Source: Cytophagia bacterium (GTDB taxonomy: Bacteria; Bacteroidota; Bacteroidia; Cytophagales; Spirosomataceae). From it: a stretch of 49,903 nt of DNA. The stretch spans positions 1-49,903 of the forward strand of contig REAB01000085.1 of assembly GCA_004293645.1 (NCBI GenBank), written 5' to 3'. Positions within the stretch are counted from its first letter, which is position 1; every line of letters begins with the position of its first letter. Positions 1 through 9,657 of this stretch are shown piece after piece. The position numbers were made by a program, and so were the translations under genes. The notes beneath the pieces are model-generated. The model was not told the origin of the DNA and made no database searches. It worked only from the letters and a program-made list of their open reading frames with translations.

Positions 1-66
1 GCAAAAAGAGTACCTCCATGTTTTCGGTATTTTACTACCAGCTTCTTAACGGTATGCTCTTTTTGC
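1..66. repeat. Imperfect inverted repeat at the left edge
   Basis: The first ten bases (GCAAAAAGAG, 1-10) are repeated in reverse complement at 57-66. The pairing continues inward with TACC (11-14) against GGTA (51-54) after a two-base bulge at 55-56. The loop is about 36 bases and AT-rich. The stretch is not SusC coding sequence: the SusC frame has a TAA at 47-49 and recognisable SusC protein begins only near 89. It may be the end of an inserted element, an invertible segment or a fold-back assembly artefact at a contig end. Confidence 0.5.
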
Positions 67-88
67 CAAATTTTATTTTGTTAACACA

Positions 89-1531
89 AACCTACGATAC
101 TCTTACTACTATCCTTCGGTAGGGCTTTCGTATATTCTAACAGAAAGCCTCAAAAACTTACCATCTTGGCTTACTTTTGGAAAACTTCGTGCTAGTATTG
201 GATATACAGGAGCAGATACCAGCCCTTGGTCGCTTAACCGTACAGGTATCTATTCACCTGGTGGTGTATATAACTCCCCTACTGCTGCGATTCAACGCTC
301 AGGTTTTAGTGACAACACGCTTCCCAATTACAACTTACGTAACCGATTGGCACGTGAGTGGGAACTTGGATTTGATGCCCGTTTCTTCGGCAACAGATTA
401 GGCGTTGACTTTACAGTCTATAACAAACTTACTACGAATGAAATTCTCAACATCCCTGTTACGGGAGAAGCTGGTTTAGCAAGCCGCATTATCAATGCGG
501 GTAAAATCCAAAACAAAGGAATTGAGTTGATGATTACAGCAACCCCCATCAAATCAAAGAACCTTACTTGGAATACCTCCGTAAACATCACTCGCAACCG
601 CAATTTAATTTTGGAATTGACTGAGGGTGTTAGCAACCTTCAACTTGATTTAGCTTTTGGAGCAGACGTAGCTTCAGTGGCCCGAGTAGGGAAAGATTAT
701 GGCACTGTTGTTACTGCGGCAGCTTTTGCTACTTACGAGAAAAAAGATGGAAGTGGTAATGTAATCGATAACCCCAGCAACGGAAAACGCGTGATTGGTT
801 CGGTCAGTGGTGGTTCTGGTGGATACCTTGGTTTTGTGCGTAGCGGTGCTTATGGACAAGGTCAAAAAGAAATTGGCAACATTATGGAGCGGTTTTTGGT
901 GAGTAATATCAACAGTGTTTCGTACAAAAACTTTTCATTAAATGTTCAGGTGGACTCAAAGATTGGTGGAGTAATGGCTTCTGCCACCCACCAGTATGGC
1001 TCACAAAGCGGCAACTTCTCTCGCAGTTTGTTTGGCCGTAATAAAGAATTGGGCGGTATAGAATTTACGGATGCACAAGGCGTAAAACGTGACGATGGTA
1101 TCATTCCTGATGGCGTAATGGCAGATGGGTTTAAAGTAACCAAAGATGGCCAAACAATTGACTTGGGCGGCATGAGTTATGCTGAAGCCGTACAAAAAGG
1201 CTATCTTACACCTATTCCTGCTCGTAACTACTACGAGAACCTTACCCAGTGGTCGTCAGGAATTCGTGAATACTCAACCTTTGAAAACTCATGGGTTTCG
1301 ATGCGTGAAATTTCTGTTGGTTATGATGTTCCTGCCAAAATTGTGAACAAACTCAAGTTTCAAACGCTTCGTTTTAGCGTGGTGGGTCGCAACTTGGGCT
1401 ACCTCTATCGTACTGCCCCCGATGGCATCAATCCTGAAGGTTTGAAATCTAACCGTCCAGGTGAGTTTGCAGAATATGGTGGTTTACCATTCTCACGCAA
1501 TATTGGTGTAACACTTAACGCAGGTTTCTAA
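89..1531 (+). CDS. SusC/RagA-family TonB-linked outer-membrane protein, C-terminal part only
   Basis: This is the C-terminal third of a TonB-dependent porin that, with a SusD lipoprotein, imports oligosaccharides or other large substrates across the outer membrane. The frame runs without a stop from codon 50 to the TAA at 1529-1531. Family-typical barrel sequence is clear from about 92: a YYPSVGLSY stretch, then WLTFGKLRASIGYTG, then WELGFDARFFGNRLGVDFTVY, and a final strand FSRNIGVTLNAGF ending in aromatic F. A complete SusC is about 1000 residues; here about 480 are left. The signal peptide, carboxypeptidase-like domain, plug and first strands are absent. ATG 347 is internal and should not be taken as the true start. 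The SusD-like gene follows after 54 bases, as in normal susCD pairs. The 5' loss may be a contig edge or a real rearrangement. Confidence 0.9.
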   Translation, partial: NLRYSYYYPSVGLSYILTESLKNLPSWLTFGKLRASIGYTGADTSPWSLNRTGIYSPGGVYNSPTAAIQRSGFSDNTLPNYNLRNRLAREWELGFDARFFGNRLGVDFTVYNKLTTNEILNIPVTGEAGLASRIINAGKIQNKGIELMITATPIKSKNLTWNTSVNITRNRNLILELTEGVSNLQLDLAFGADVASVARVGKDYGTVVTAAAFATYEKKDGSGNVIDNPSNGKRVIGSVSGGSGGYLGFVRSGAYGQGQKEIGNIMERFLVSNINSVSYKNFSLNVQVDSKIGGVMASATHQYGSQSGNFSRSLFGRNKELGGIEFTDAQGVKRDDGIIPDGVMADGFKVTKDGQTIDLGGMSYAEAVQKGYLTPIPARNYYENLTQWSSGIREYSTFENSWVSMREISVGYDVPAKIVNKLKFQTLRFSVVGRNLGYLYRTAPDGINPEGLKSNRPGEFAEYGGLPFSRNIGVTLNAGF

Positions 1532-1585
1532 ATTTAAACCACTCAGCTGTTTTTTTCAAATAACCTCTTTAAAACATAGATACAT

Positions 1586-3286
1586 ATGAAATGGTCATAT
1601 AAAACAATACTTTGTTTGTCAATAATGGGAATGGTGACGTCGTCCTGCGATAAACAAGATTTCGTGGAAATCAACAAAGACCCAGATGCTCTTTCAACTG
1701 TGCCCCCAGAAAATCAGTTGCTTAACGCAACTATTGGTTTGCATGGACAAGACTTCGAAGCATTTTATGACACCTATCGTCGTATTATGCCTTGGATGCA
1801 ATACAATACTGAACTCAGTGGTAATGTGTTAGGATTTACAGGAAATGTTGACAATTTTCCGCAGCGTTACGGTCGTTTTTACAACGGTGTAGGCAATGCA
1901 TTGTATGATTTAGAAAAATTAGTTGAGCGTTTGCCTGACACCGAACAACCTAAATATGTTCATATGATTCGGATGGCAAGGGTACTGCGTTCTTACTATG
2001 CTTTCTACGTGAGCGATATTTTTGGTAGTATTCCTTATTCTGATGCTTTCCAAGGCCGATATGGAGGAACACTTACCCCTAAATACGACACCCAACAAGA
2101 GCTTTTCAATCAGTTAGATGCTGATTTGAAAGAAGCCATAACAACGCTAAAAGCCACCCAAACAGCTGTGCAGGTTAGCCCAGCAGCGTACGATCAGTAC
2201 TTTGGAGGAAACGCTACAAGATGGGTAAAAGCCGCCAATGCATTACGCTTGAAAATTGCTACACGACTTATCAAAAGAGATGCAGCCAAAGCGCGTAGCA
2301 TTGCCCAAGAAGTATTAGCCACCCCCGCTGATTTAATGTCTTCCAATGCAGATGGATGGGTTTTTGTAGGTCGTTTTGACTTTACAAGCGGTGGCAACTG
2401 GAATCCTGATGGTTTAAGAGCAACGAAGCCTATGGTTGATTTTATGTGGAATACCAGAGATCCTCGTATAGACGCGTTTTTTACACCCAACCGCTATTCT
2501 CAAGCAAATATCAATGCGTTAATTGCAGCGACCCCGAGACAATTGCCAGCAGGTACAACTGAAAATCCTCGTAGGTATGTGGGTAGCTTTACAAGCCCCG
2601 ATGAATCCCAAAACGTCGCAAACCGTCGGGCTTTTTACACGCCAAGAACCGTGGCTATAAGCGGACAACAAGTATCAGTAGATACATTGTCTAACATTCA
2701 ACCACGTTTATTCCAGCCTGCTTTCAACAGCGGAAATGGTGTTGGAGATGGACTTTCTTACCTGCCCGTGATTACTTATTCCGATTTTTGTTTCATGCGT
2801 GCCGAATTGGCAGCCCGTACAATAACAAGCGAACCAGCCAAAGATTGGTACGATGCAGGGGTAACTTCGTCTATTCAGTGGTTTGATGAAGTAGCCAGAG
2901 GTAGTAAAATTGACAACTACACGCCACTGGCTGCTGGAGAGATTGCGGCCTATTTGGCAAGACCAGAAGTCGCTTTTAATCCTGCCAAAGCAATTGACCA
3001 AATAGCTTGTCAAGCCTACATCAGCTACTTTAATAGAGTAAATGAAGGTTGGGCTATTTGGAAAAGAACGGGTTTTCCCAATGCTACTTCAACATTGGCA
3101 TTGCCAGATATGCGATCAAGCGGCGCTATTTTAGTGGTGCCACGTAGAGCCCCACTTGGTTTGCTGGTTACAAGTGACCCCAACTATGCCAACAAAAAAA
3201 GTGCTTATGATGCCATGGCTGCCATTCCTGGATGGGGTCGTGAGCCACAAGATGCTTCTGGTAGAGTATGGTGGGATCAACAATAA
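1586..3286 (+). CDS. SusD/RagB-like substrate-binding lipoprotein (SusD-like_2 type)
   Basis: A surface lipoprotein of 566 residues that would cap the SusC porin and bind its substrate. The signal peptide ends in a lipobox with Cys21 (MVTSSC, then DKQDF). The mature start reads EINKDPDALS, the INKDP signature of the SusD-like_2 subgroup. A TPR-rich helical body follows, with RMARVLRSYYAFYVSDIFGSIP at about 128-149 being the usual TPR segment. The C-terminus has the typical WAIWKRTGFPN and late GWGREP segments. It lies 54 bases after the truncated SusC and ends about 30 bases before a strong terminator, so the pair is a two-gene operon. Length is normal for the family. The substrate cannot be read from the sequence; the redox genes downstream are not classical glycan genes. 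Confidence 0.92.
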   Translation: MKWSYKTILCLSIMGMVTSSCDKQDFVEINKDPDALSTVPPENQLLNATIGLHGQDFEAFYDTYRRIMPWMQYNTELSGNVLGFTGNVDNFPQRYGRFYNGVGNALYDLEKLVERLPDTEQPKYVHMIRMARVLRSYYAFYVSDIFGSIPYSDAFQGRYGGTLTPKYDTQQELFNQLDADLKEAITTLKATQTAVQVSPAAYDQYFGGNATRWVKAANALRLKIATRLIKRDAAKARSIAQEVLATPADLMSSNADGWVFVGRFDFTSGGNWNPDGLRATKPMVDFMWNTRDPRIDAFFTPNRYSQANINALIAATPRQLPAGTTENPRRYVGSFTSPDESQNVANRRAFYTPRTVAISGQQVSVDTLSNIQPRLFQPAFNSGNGVGDGLSYLPVITYSDFCFMRAELAARTITSEPAKDWYDAGVTSSIQWFDEVARGSKIDNYTPLAAGEIAAYLARPEVAFNPAKAIDQIACQAYISYFNRVNEGWAIWKRTGFPNATSTLALPDMRSSGAILVVPRRAPLGLLVTSDPNYANKKSAYDAMAAIPGWGREPQDASGRVWWDQQ

Positions 3287-3315
3287 AATACAATCTTGAA
3301 ATTTGATAAGTAGTT

Positions 3316-3353
3316 GAAATTCCGAGATAATTTTGTCTCGGAATTTCTCTTTT
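3316..3353 (+). terminator. Rho-independent terminator after the first susD-like gene
   Basis: A perfect 12-bp stem (GAAATTCCGAGA at 3316-3327 pairs with 3336-3347), an 8-base loop and a T-rich tail (TCTTTT). It lies 30 bases after the SusD stop and separates the SusCD pair from the next operon. Confidence 0.8.
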
Positions 3354-3427
3354 CTGCCCAGTTTTGTTTTAGAATAATGTATTTCCAAAGAATCACGAAT
3401 AAACATACAATACATCCTTGATTGTAG

Positions 3428-3435
3428 TATTTTTG
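3428..3435 (+). promoter_or_regulatory. Candidate Bacteroidota -7 element
   Basis: TATTTTTG fits the Bacteroidota -7 consensus TAnnTTTG and lies 21 bases before the ATG of the cytochrome/monooxygenase gene, just after the terminator. No convincing -33 TTTG was found at the expected spacing, so this is tentative. Confidence 0.35.
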
Positions 3436-3456
3436 TAAGGATAAACGAACACTTTC

Positions 3457-4803
3457 ATGAATCAATTTTGGAAACCCATCATAACCCTTTCCTTTCATAA
3501 GATATTCTTATTTTGCCTTATATGTAGTTCTTGCATTGCCCAAGAAACGACTTTTTACAGGGACATTCAGCCCATTATTCATGCCAATTGCGCGGTGTGT
3601 CATCGCCCTGGTGAGGCTGCCCCCTTTAACCTCATTACGTATGAAGACGTAGCCAAACGCTCCGATTTTATCAAAAAAGTAATCGGTTCGGGCTATATGC
3701 CCCCGTGGCGCGCCAACGACCATTACACCGATTTTGCCAATAAACGTCAGCTTACCGAAACCCAAAAACAAACCATTATATCGTGGATTGATGCCGATAT
3801 GCCCAAAGGAAAAACAACCCTTGAAGCAGAAAATATACTCTTAGAACGTGCCAATACGGGTACGGCCTATCATCGCAAACCCGACTTAACCCTCAAAATG
3901 GCTAAGCCTTACCTCCAAAAAGGAGACGGTGAGGAACGCTTCATGGTATTTAAGATTCCGTTTGAATTTCCTACCGAAACCACCGTAGAAGCAGTGGAGT
4001 TTACTTCTAACAATAAGAGAATCATCCACCATTCCAACTTCGCTGTTCACTCAGTCGAAGATCCTAACATTGATATTTACAATACTGCCAATCAAATTGA
4101 TTTAGGAACAGACGAAAAATACACCTACGACCAATGGCTTCCCTACAAGAAAAAAATGACTTACTATGGCGGTTGGATTCCAGGCGCTGCTTTTGAGTCA
4201 TACCCAACAGGAGTAGGTTGGAAAATGCCCAAACGCGGAGTCATCTTGCTCACAGTTCATTTTGGCCCCTCAGGCAAAGACGCAGAAAGTCTTAATGGCG
4301 TGCATTTCTTTTTCAAAAATGAGCCTATCCAACGTACCGTTAAAGTCATCGGTATTGGCTCGGGAGGTATTGGCCAAAAAGACATAGACCCACCATTGAT
4401 GATTTTTGCCAATGACAAATCAACGCACAAGCTCCAAGTTACCAACCGAAACGAAAATATTTCATTGCTCTTTGCTTGGCCGCACATGCACCAAATAGGA
4501 GCTGAATTTAAGGCTTTTGCGACCGACCTTGCTAATGACACTATTCCGTTGGTACATATTCCGAGCTGGGATTTTCGCTGGCAGGAACTGTACCGCTATC
4601 GCAAGCCTGTCGTGCTTAAACGGGGAACGGTCATTAACATCATTGGAACTTTCGACAACACCGAACAAAATCCCGCCAATCCTTTCAAACCTCCCAAACT
4701 GATTTTGTCAGATGGTGATATGCGCAGCGACCAAGAAATGCTGACGCTGCTTTTGGTATATGTGGCCTATGAAGAAGGCGATGAAAACAAAACTTGGGAT
4801 TAA
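3457..4803 (+). CDS. Cytochrome c / ascorbate-dependent copper monooxygenase-like exported protein
   Basis: A 448-residue exported protein with a signal peptide (hydrophobic to about residue 28, ending SSCIAQ). A small cytochrome c domain follows: heme motif CAVCH at residues 45-49 and a likely axial Met in GYMPPW (Met81). The rest resembles the copper type II ascorbate-dependent monooxygenase fold (PHM/DBH family). Candidate copper ligands are IIHHSNF (His191/192), TVHFGPSG (His268) and WPHMHQIG (His343, His345). Members hydroxylate carbon with copper and a one-electron donor; the fused cytochrome may supply electrons (inference). It opens a run of five exported-protein genes, with a 5'-most promoter candidate about 20 bases upstream. 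The next gene starts 26 bases after its stop. Family assignment is good; the substrate is unknown. Confidence 0.82.
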   Translation: MNQFWKPIITLSFHKIFLFCLICSSCIAQETTFYRDIQPIIHANCAVCHRPGEAAPFNLITYEDVAKRSDFIKKVIGSGYMPPWRANDHYTDFANKRQLTETQKQTIISWIDADMPKGKTTLEAENILLERANTGTAYHRKPDLTLKMAKPYLQKGDGEERFMVFKIPFEFPTETTVEAVEFTSNNKRIIHHSNFAVHSVEDPNIDIYNTANQIDLGTDEKYTYDQWLPYKKKMTYYGGWIPGAAFESYPTGVGWKMPKRGVILLTVHFGPSGKDAESLNGVHFFFKNEPIQRTVKVIGIGSGGIGQKDIDPPLMIFANDKSTHKLQVTNRNENISLLFAWPHMHQIGAEFKAFATDLANDTIPLVHIPSWDFRWQELYRYRKPVVLKRGTVINIIGTFDNTEQNPANPFKPPKLILSDGDMRSDQEMLTLLLVYVAYEEGDENKTWD

Positions 4804-4829
4804 ATATCAATGAATATCAACTCGTTAAT

Positions 4830-7800
4830 ATGAATCGTCTTGTCCACATTTCTTTTTTTGCCGTATTTTCGCTGTTGTTTGGCGTGATACAGTACAAAAC
4901 AGACAGTTTTGGAATGGAACATTCAATCACTCCTCTTGACTCAGCAGCGAAACGTCCGCTTTTCAAATTGCTCGACCCTATCAAAACGGGTATTGATTTT
5001 GTCAATCAAATCAACGAAAACGATTCTTTACATATTTTCAAATACGAATACCTTTACAATGGCAACGGCGTAGGAGTAGGAGATTTTAACAATGACGGCC
5101 TCCCCGACCTATTTTTTTCGGGCAATACCGTCTCCCACAAACTATACCTTAATCGCAGCAAATGGCAGTTTGAAGACGTTACCGCCTCAGCAAAGGTAGG
5201 CGGCAATGGCACTTGGGGAACGGGCGTCAGCGTGGTGGACATCAATGGCGATGGGCTTTTAGATGTGTACGTGTGTCATTCGGGCAAATTTCCGCCCGAA
5301 AAGTTGGTCAATGAATTGTTTGTCAATCAAGGGCTTCAAAACAACATCCCTGTTTTTAAAGAAAGTGCCAAAGAATTCGGGCTGGATTTGCCAGGAACGC
5401 AAAGCACCCAAGCGGCTTTTTTTGATTACGATCTGGATGGAGATCTGGACGTTTTTTTACTCAATCACTCAAATCATACCTACAATCCTTTTTTGAATAC
5501 GCGCATTACGCGGGCAACGCCAGATATGTACTTCGGCAACCGCTTATTGCGAAACGACAACAGGCATTTTACCGACGTTACTCTAAAGGCAGGAATTATC
5601 AACAACCCCCTCAATTTCGGACTGGGAGTTGCCATTGCTGACCTTAACCACGACGGTTGGCCCGACATCTACTCAACCAGCGATTATACCGAACAAGACT
5701 GCCTTTATATTAACCAACACGATGGCACTTTTAAAGAATCGCTTCGAAACAACATAGCCCACACTTCCAAATTTTCGATGGGCGTGGACATTGCCGATTA
5801 TAACAACGATGCACTTCCCGATATTTTGACGCTGGACATGCTCCCAGAAGACAATCATCGTCAGAAAATGCTCAAAGGTCCCGATGAATATGACCAATAT
5901 AAACTACTGATTGACAGCGGTTACTATCATCAAAACATGAGAAATATGCTGCACTTGAACCAAGGAGCAAGGGGGAATAAATTCGCGCCTGCCTTCTCTG
6001 AAATAGGTCAATTGGCTGGGGTCTCAAATACCGATTGGAGTTGGGCGGGGTTATTCGCAGATTTTGACAACGACGGCTGGAAAGATTTGTTTGTCTCTAA
6101 CGGCTACTTACGCGACTTCACCGACATGGATTTTCTGAAATACACCGTTGCAGATGCTAAAATGGAATACGCTTCAAAGGGTAAGTTGGATTTTCAAACC
6201 TACGATTTGGTCAAAAAAATGCCTTCCAATAAGTCGGTCAACTATGTTTTTAAAAATAATCGTAACTTAACGTTCTCGAAAAAAAATCAGGAATGGGGCA
6301 TCACAACGCCTTCTGTTTCTACCGCAGCGGCTTATGCCGATTTTGATGCAGACGGCGATTTAGACCTCATTGTTTGCAATCAAAATGAACCCGCCTCGCT
6401 TTACCAAAACCAAACCGAACTCAACCCCATTACACCTCATTTCTTAAAAGTAAAACTCAAAGGCACAGGAGACAACACCCAGGCTTTGGGGGCAAAAGTA
6501 CTCATCGAAACCACCGATGGAATCCAATTTCAAGAAGTATATCCCGTCCGTGGCTACCAGACCTCGGTCGAAAGTATATTGTGTTTTGGGCTGGGAAAGC
6601 AAGCAAGCATAAAAAAGCTGTCGGTCTATTGGCCTGACGGTAAGCGTACTATTCAACAAAACATTTCTGCCAATCGTCTGATTGAGCTTTCTCAAATGGA
6701 TGCCACCGACAAAACAGCCTTTGCCCTACCTACCTCTTCTCCCCTTTTCTCTGAAATTGAAACGGAGAATATTTTACCCTTTCGCCACCGTGAAAATGAC
6801 TTTATTGACTTTAAAGTAGAGGTTTTAATTCCTTACCAACTTTCACGCTTCGGCCCTGCATTGGCCAAAGCCGATGTAAATGGAGATGGGTTAGAGGACA
6901 TTTTTATCGGGGGAGCAGTAGAGCAAAGCGGCGAATTATGGCTACAACGACCCGATGGTAACTTTCAAAAAGCTACTCAACAACCTTGGAAAGCCGATGC
7001 TGTCAGTGAAGATGTGAACTCGCTTTTTTTTGATTCCGATGGCGACAAAGACCTTGATTTATACGTAGTTAGTGGAGGAAATGAATACGAATCTGGCTCA
7101 CCAGAATACCAAGACCGACTGTATATCAACGACGGAAAAGGGAATTTTCAGCGCAATGCCATGGCTTTACCTTTAATGAAGGACAGCAAAATGGCTATTG
7201 CTGCAGCTGACTTTGATCAAGATGGCGATATTGATCTTTTTGTTGGTGGTCGTGGCAAAGCAGGCTTTTTCCCTTTGCCCTCTCAAAGTTATCTTTTGCG
7301 CAATGATAAGGGCGTTTTTACAGATATAACTCCAACGGCTCTTCAAAGCATGGGAATGGTACAAACAGCGGTTTGGGCTGATTTAAATGGAGACAAATAC
7401 CCTGAGTTAATTTGTGCTGGCGACTGGATGTCCTTGAAGGTTTTTCAAAATCAAAAGGGTAATTTAATGGAGCGTTCGGCCAGCATGGGGCTTTCTGATA
7501 CGGAGGGACTTTGGGCCACGCTTTTAGCCGCCGACATTGACAACGACGGAGATGTAGATTTGATTGCGGGCAATGCTGGCTTGAACAATCAGTTTAAATC
7601 TTCTGCACAAGAACCCATGAACATCATAGCCGCTGATATAAATGAAGATGGAGTTATTGACCCAGTTTGGAATTATTTCATTCAAGGTAAAAGCTACCCT
7701 GCCCCTTCCCGCGACGAACTGCTTGACCAAGTAGTTTCGCTTCGCAAGAAGTTTAACCGATATCATCTTTATGCCAATGCGACTATCCATGATATTTATA

Positions 7801-8210
7801 CGGACAAACAACTCGCAGGGGCCACAAACGTATCTTGCCGCCAATTGGCATCGGGGGTTTTTAGAAATCAAAAAGGTCAATTTCACTTTGAAGCATTTCC
7901 ACTCGAAGCTCAATTTTCGCGCGTGAGTAGTATTTTGTACGATGACATGAACGGCGACGGCCAAAAAGACGTACTACTTTTGGGTAATTTCTACCCCTAT
8001 CGCGTACAAATGGGGCCATGCGATGCCAGCTTCGGATGCTTCATGAAAGGCGACGAAAAAGGCCACTTTACGCCTTTGACTCCTTCTGCAAGCGGTCTTT
8101 GGGCCAACGGCGACGTACGTCAGGGAGCAATTATTACAACACAATCAGGCAGTAAAAGAATATTTGTCGGCATCAATGACAATCAAATGAAGATTTTTGA
8201 ATGCAAGTAA
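4830..8210 (+). CDS. Large FG-GAP/VCBS repeat protein with ASPIC/UnbV domain (CRTAC1-like)
   Basis: An exported protein of about 1126 residues. I take ATG 4830 as the start because it gives a clean signal peptide (MNRLVHISFFAVFSLLFGV); an in-frame TTG at 4794 would add 12 residues overlapping the previous gene. The body is a series of calcium-binding FG-GAP/VCBS blades with DxNxDGxxD loops, for example DFNNDGLPD, DINGDGLLD, DYDLDGDLD, DLNHDGWPD, DFDNDGWKD and DFDADGDLD. An ASPIC/UnbV segment follows (QALGAKVLIETTDG ... YWPDGKR). A second set of blades ends the protein (DVNGDGLED, DFDQDGDID, DLNGDKYPE, DIDNDGDVD, DMNGDGQKD). This suggests two beta-propellers joined by the ASPIC domain. Such proteins are secreted and often sit in SusCD-linked clusters, but their biochemical role is not established. 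The stop overlaps the start region of the haloperoxidase gene, pointing to translational coupling. Confidence 0.9.
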   Translation: MNRLVHISFFAVFSLLFGVIQYKTDSFGMEHSITPLDSAAKRPLFKLLDPIKTGIDFVNQINENDSLHIFKYEYLYNGNGVGVGDFNNDGLPDLFFSGNTVSHKLYLNRSKWQFEDVTASAKVGGNGTWGTGVSVVDINGDGLLDVYVCHSGKFPPEKLVNELFVNQGLQNNIPVFKESAKEFGLDLPGTQSTQAAFFDYDLDGDLDVFLLNHSNHTYNPFLNTRITRATPDMYFGNRLLRNDNRHFTDVTLKAGIINNPLNFGLGVAIADLNHDGWPDIYSTSDYTEQDCLYINQHDGTFKESLRNNIAHTSKFSMGVDIADYNNDALPDILTLDMLPEDNHRQKMLKGPDEYDQYKLLIDSGYYHQNMRNMLHLNQGARGNKFAPAFSEIGQLAGVSNTDWSWAGLFADFDNDGWKDLFVSNGYLRDFTDMDFLKYTVADAKMEYASKGKLDFQTYDLVKKMPSNKSVNYVFKNNRNLTFSKKNQEWGITTPSVSTAAAYADFDADGDLDLIVCNQNEPASLYQNQTELNPITPHFLKVKLKGTGDNTQALGAKVLIETTDGIQFQEVYPVRGYQTSVESILCFGLGKQASIKKLSVYWPDGKRTIQQNISANRLIELSQMDATDKTAFALPTSSPLFSEIETENILPFRHRENDFIDFKVEVLIPYQLSRFGPALAKADVNGDGLEDIFIGGAVEQSGELWLQRPDGNFQKATQQPWKADAVSEDVNSLFFDSDGDKDLDLYVVSGGNEYESGSPEYQDRLYINDGKGNFQRNAMALPLMKDSKMAIAAADFDQDGDIDLFVGGRGKAGFFPLPSQSYLLRNDKGVFTDITPTALQSMGMVQTAVWADLNGDKYPELICAGDWMSLKVFQNQKGNLMERSASMGLSDTEGLWATLLAADIDNDGDVDLIAGNAGLNNQFKSSAQEPMNIIAADINEDGVIDPVWNYFIQGKSYPAPSRDELLDQVVSLRKKFNRYHLYANATIHDIYTDKQLAGATNVSCRQLASGVFRNQKGQFHFEAFPLEAQFSRVSSILYDDMNGDGQKDVLLLGNFYPYRVQMGPCDASFGCFMKGDEKGHFTPLTPSASGLWANGDVRQGAIITTQSGSKRIFVGINDNQMKIFECK

Positions 8211-8218
8211 GCACCATC

Positions 8219-9574
8219 ATGAAACGACAGGGTTTTGAAATTTTGGCCTTAAAACAGCAACTGCTCAATGGGTTGGTGCTTGTCTTTTTTGTTTCCTTCA
8301 ACTTACAAGGGCACTGCCAAGCTATCAAAGCTGATTTTGAAACGACTGCCTTCCATCAAGCCCATCAATTATTGACCGACATCATAGTTACCGACATCCT
8401 GACCCCACCCGTAGCTTCACGCGTGTATGTGTATGCCCATGTGGCGGCGTACGAAACCTTGGCCGCGTTCAATACTTCTTCGTATCGTTCATTGGCCCAA
8501 CAAATCAAGCAACTTACGGTTGCACCTCCACCACCCAATGCTCAAATTATCCCCGCTGCCGCTGCCATCGAAGCCTTGTTGGTAACGGGTAGGAGCATGA
8601 TTTTCTCGGAACCTATGTTTGATCTGGGAGCCACAAAGATTTGGAAAACCTTTAACAACAAAGGATACGCTCCTGCCGTGCTCGAAACTTCTCGGGCTTA
8701 CGGTAGGCAAGTAGCACAGCACATATTGGCTTGGGCTTCCCAAGACAACTACAAAGCGACCCGTGCCATGCGACGATACGCCCCCCTCAAACGACCTGGC
8801 GCTTGGTTGCCAACCCCTCCTGGTTATATGGGCGCAGTAGAACCTCACTGGAACCGAATCCGAACGCTGGTGCTTGATTCGGCGGCGCAGTACAAGCCGA
8901 TGCCAAACGCCACTTTTAGTTCAGAAAAGACAAGTGCTTTCTATCAACTCGCCCAAGAAGTGCATAATGTGGGGAAAAACTTAACCGAAGAACAACGACT
9001 CATTGCCAACTATTGGGACTGCAACCCATTCTTTCTCAACACCCAAGGTCATCTTAACTTTGCTACCAAAAAACTATCTCCAGGGGGGCATTGGTTGTCG
9101 ATAGTGAGTCAAGTTGCGGTACTAAAAAAGGCCAATTTGATAAAAAGCAGTGCCGCATATACCCTCTCCGCCATTGCGCTGTTTGATGGTTTTATCAGTT
9201 GTTGGGACGAAAAGTACCGCTCCAACGTCATCCGCCCCGAAACCTACATCAACGCCCACCTGGACGAATCGTGGCGACCCGTACTTCAAACACCGCCTTT
9301 TCCCGAATATACCAGCGGGCACAGCGTTATTTCATCTGCGGTGGCAGAAGTATTGACGCACTGGTTTGGTGATAACATCGCCTTTTTGGACACTACCGAA
9401 GTACCCTATGGCTTGCCTACCCGTAAGTTTACATCATTTCGACAAGCTGCCCAAGAATCATCCATTAGTCGTTTATACGGGGGAATTCATTATCGCCCCG
9501 CCATTGAAAACGGCCAAAAGCAAGGAAAAAAAATCGGAGAATGGGTGCTAAAAAAAATTGTATTGACCAAGTAA
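8219..9574 (+). CDS. Vanadium-dependent haloperoxidase / PAP2-superfamily exported enzyme
   Basis: A 451-residue protein with an N-terminal signal peptide ending near GHCQ. The C-terminal half carries the three vanadate/phosphate-binding motifs of the PAP2/vanadium haloperoxidase superfamily: KX6RP (Lys332 to Arg339-Pro340), SGHS (366-369, His as general acid/base) and SRLYGGIH (Arg418, His424). Length matches bacterial haloperoxidase-like proteins rather than short lipid phosphatases. It either oxidises halides with peroxide or acts as an acid phosphatase; sequence alone does not decide. An alternative ATG at 8201 would overlap the previous gene by ten bases; 8219 starts just after that stop and gives MKRQGFE. 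Haloperoxidases next to ASPIC/FG-GAP proteins are a recurrent pairing in Bacteroidota as I recall, which supports a shared function. Confidence 0.88.
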   Translation: MKRQGFEILALKQQLLNGLVLVFFVSFNLQGHCQAIKADFETTAFHQAHQLLTDIIVTDILTPPVASRVYVYAHVAAYETLAAFNTSSYRSLAQQIKQLTVAPPPPNAQIIPAAAAIEALLVTGRSMIFSEPMFDLGATKIWKTFNNKGYAPAVLETSRAYGRQVAQHILAWASQDNYKATRAMRRYAPLKRPGAWLPTPPGYMGAVEPHWNRIRTLVLDSAAQYKPMPNATFSSEKTSAFYQLAQEVHNVGKNLTEEQRLIANYWDCNPFFLNTQGHLNFATKKLSPGGHWLSIVSQVAVLKKANLIKSSAAYTLSAIALFDGFISCWDEKYRSNVIRPETYINAHLDESWRPVLQTPPFPEYTSGHSVISSAVAEVLTHWFGDNIAFLDTTEVPYGLPTRKFTSFRQAAQESSISRLYGGIHYRPAIENGQKQGKKIGEWVLKKIVLTK

Positions 9575-9657
9575 ATAGCCTTTCTGCCTTGTTTAAGAAA
9601 GGTACAATAAATACGGGTGTTTACTTACACCCAAATACCATTCAAACCCTAAATCAA

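Noticed and set aside
347-1531. ATG 347 as start of a 394-residue gene
   Set aside because: SusC barrel sequence continues upstream in the same frame to about 89, so 347 is an internal Met.
9541-9657. Upstream start of the SGNH gene
   Set aside because: It overlaps the haloperoxidase end and places 39 residues before the signal peptide; ATG 9658 gives a normal signal.
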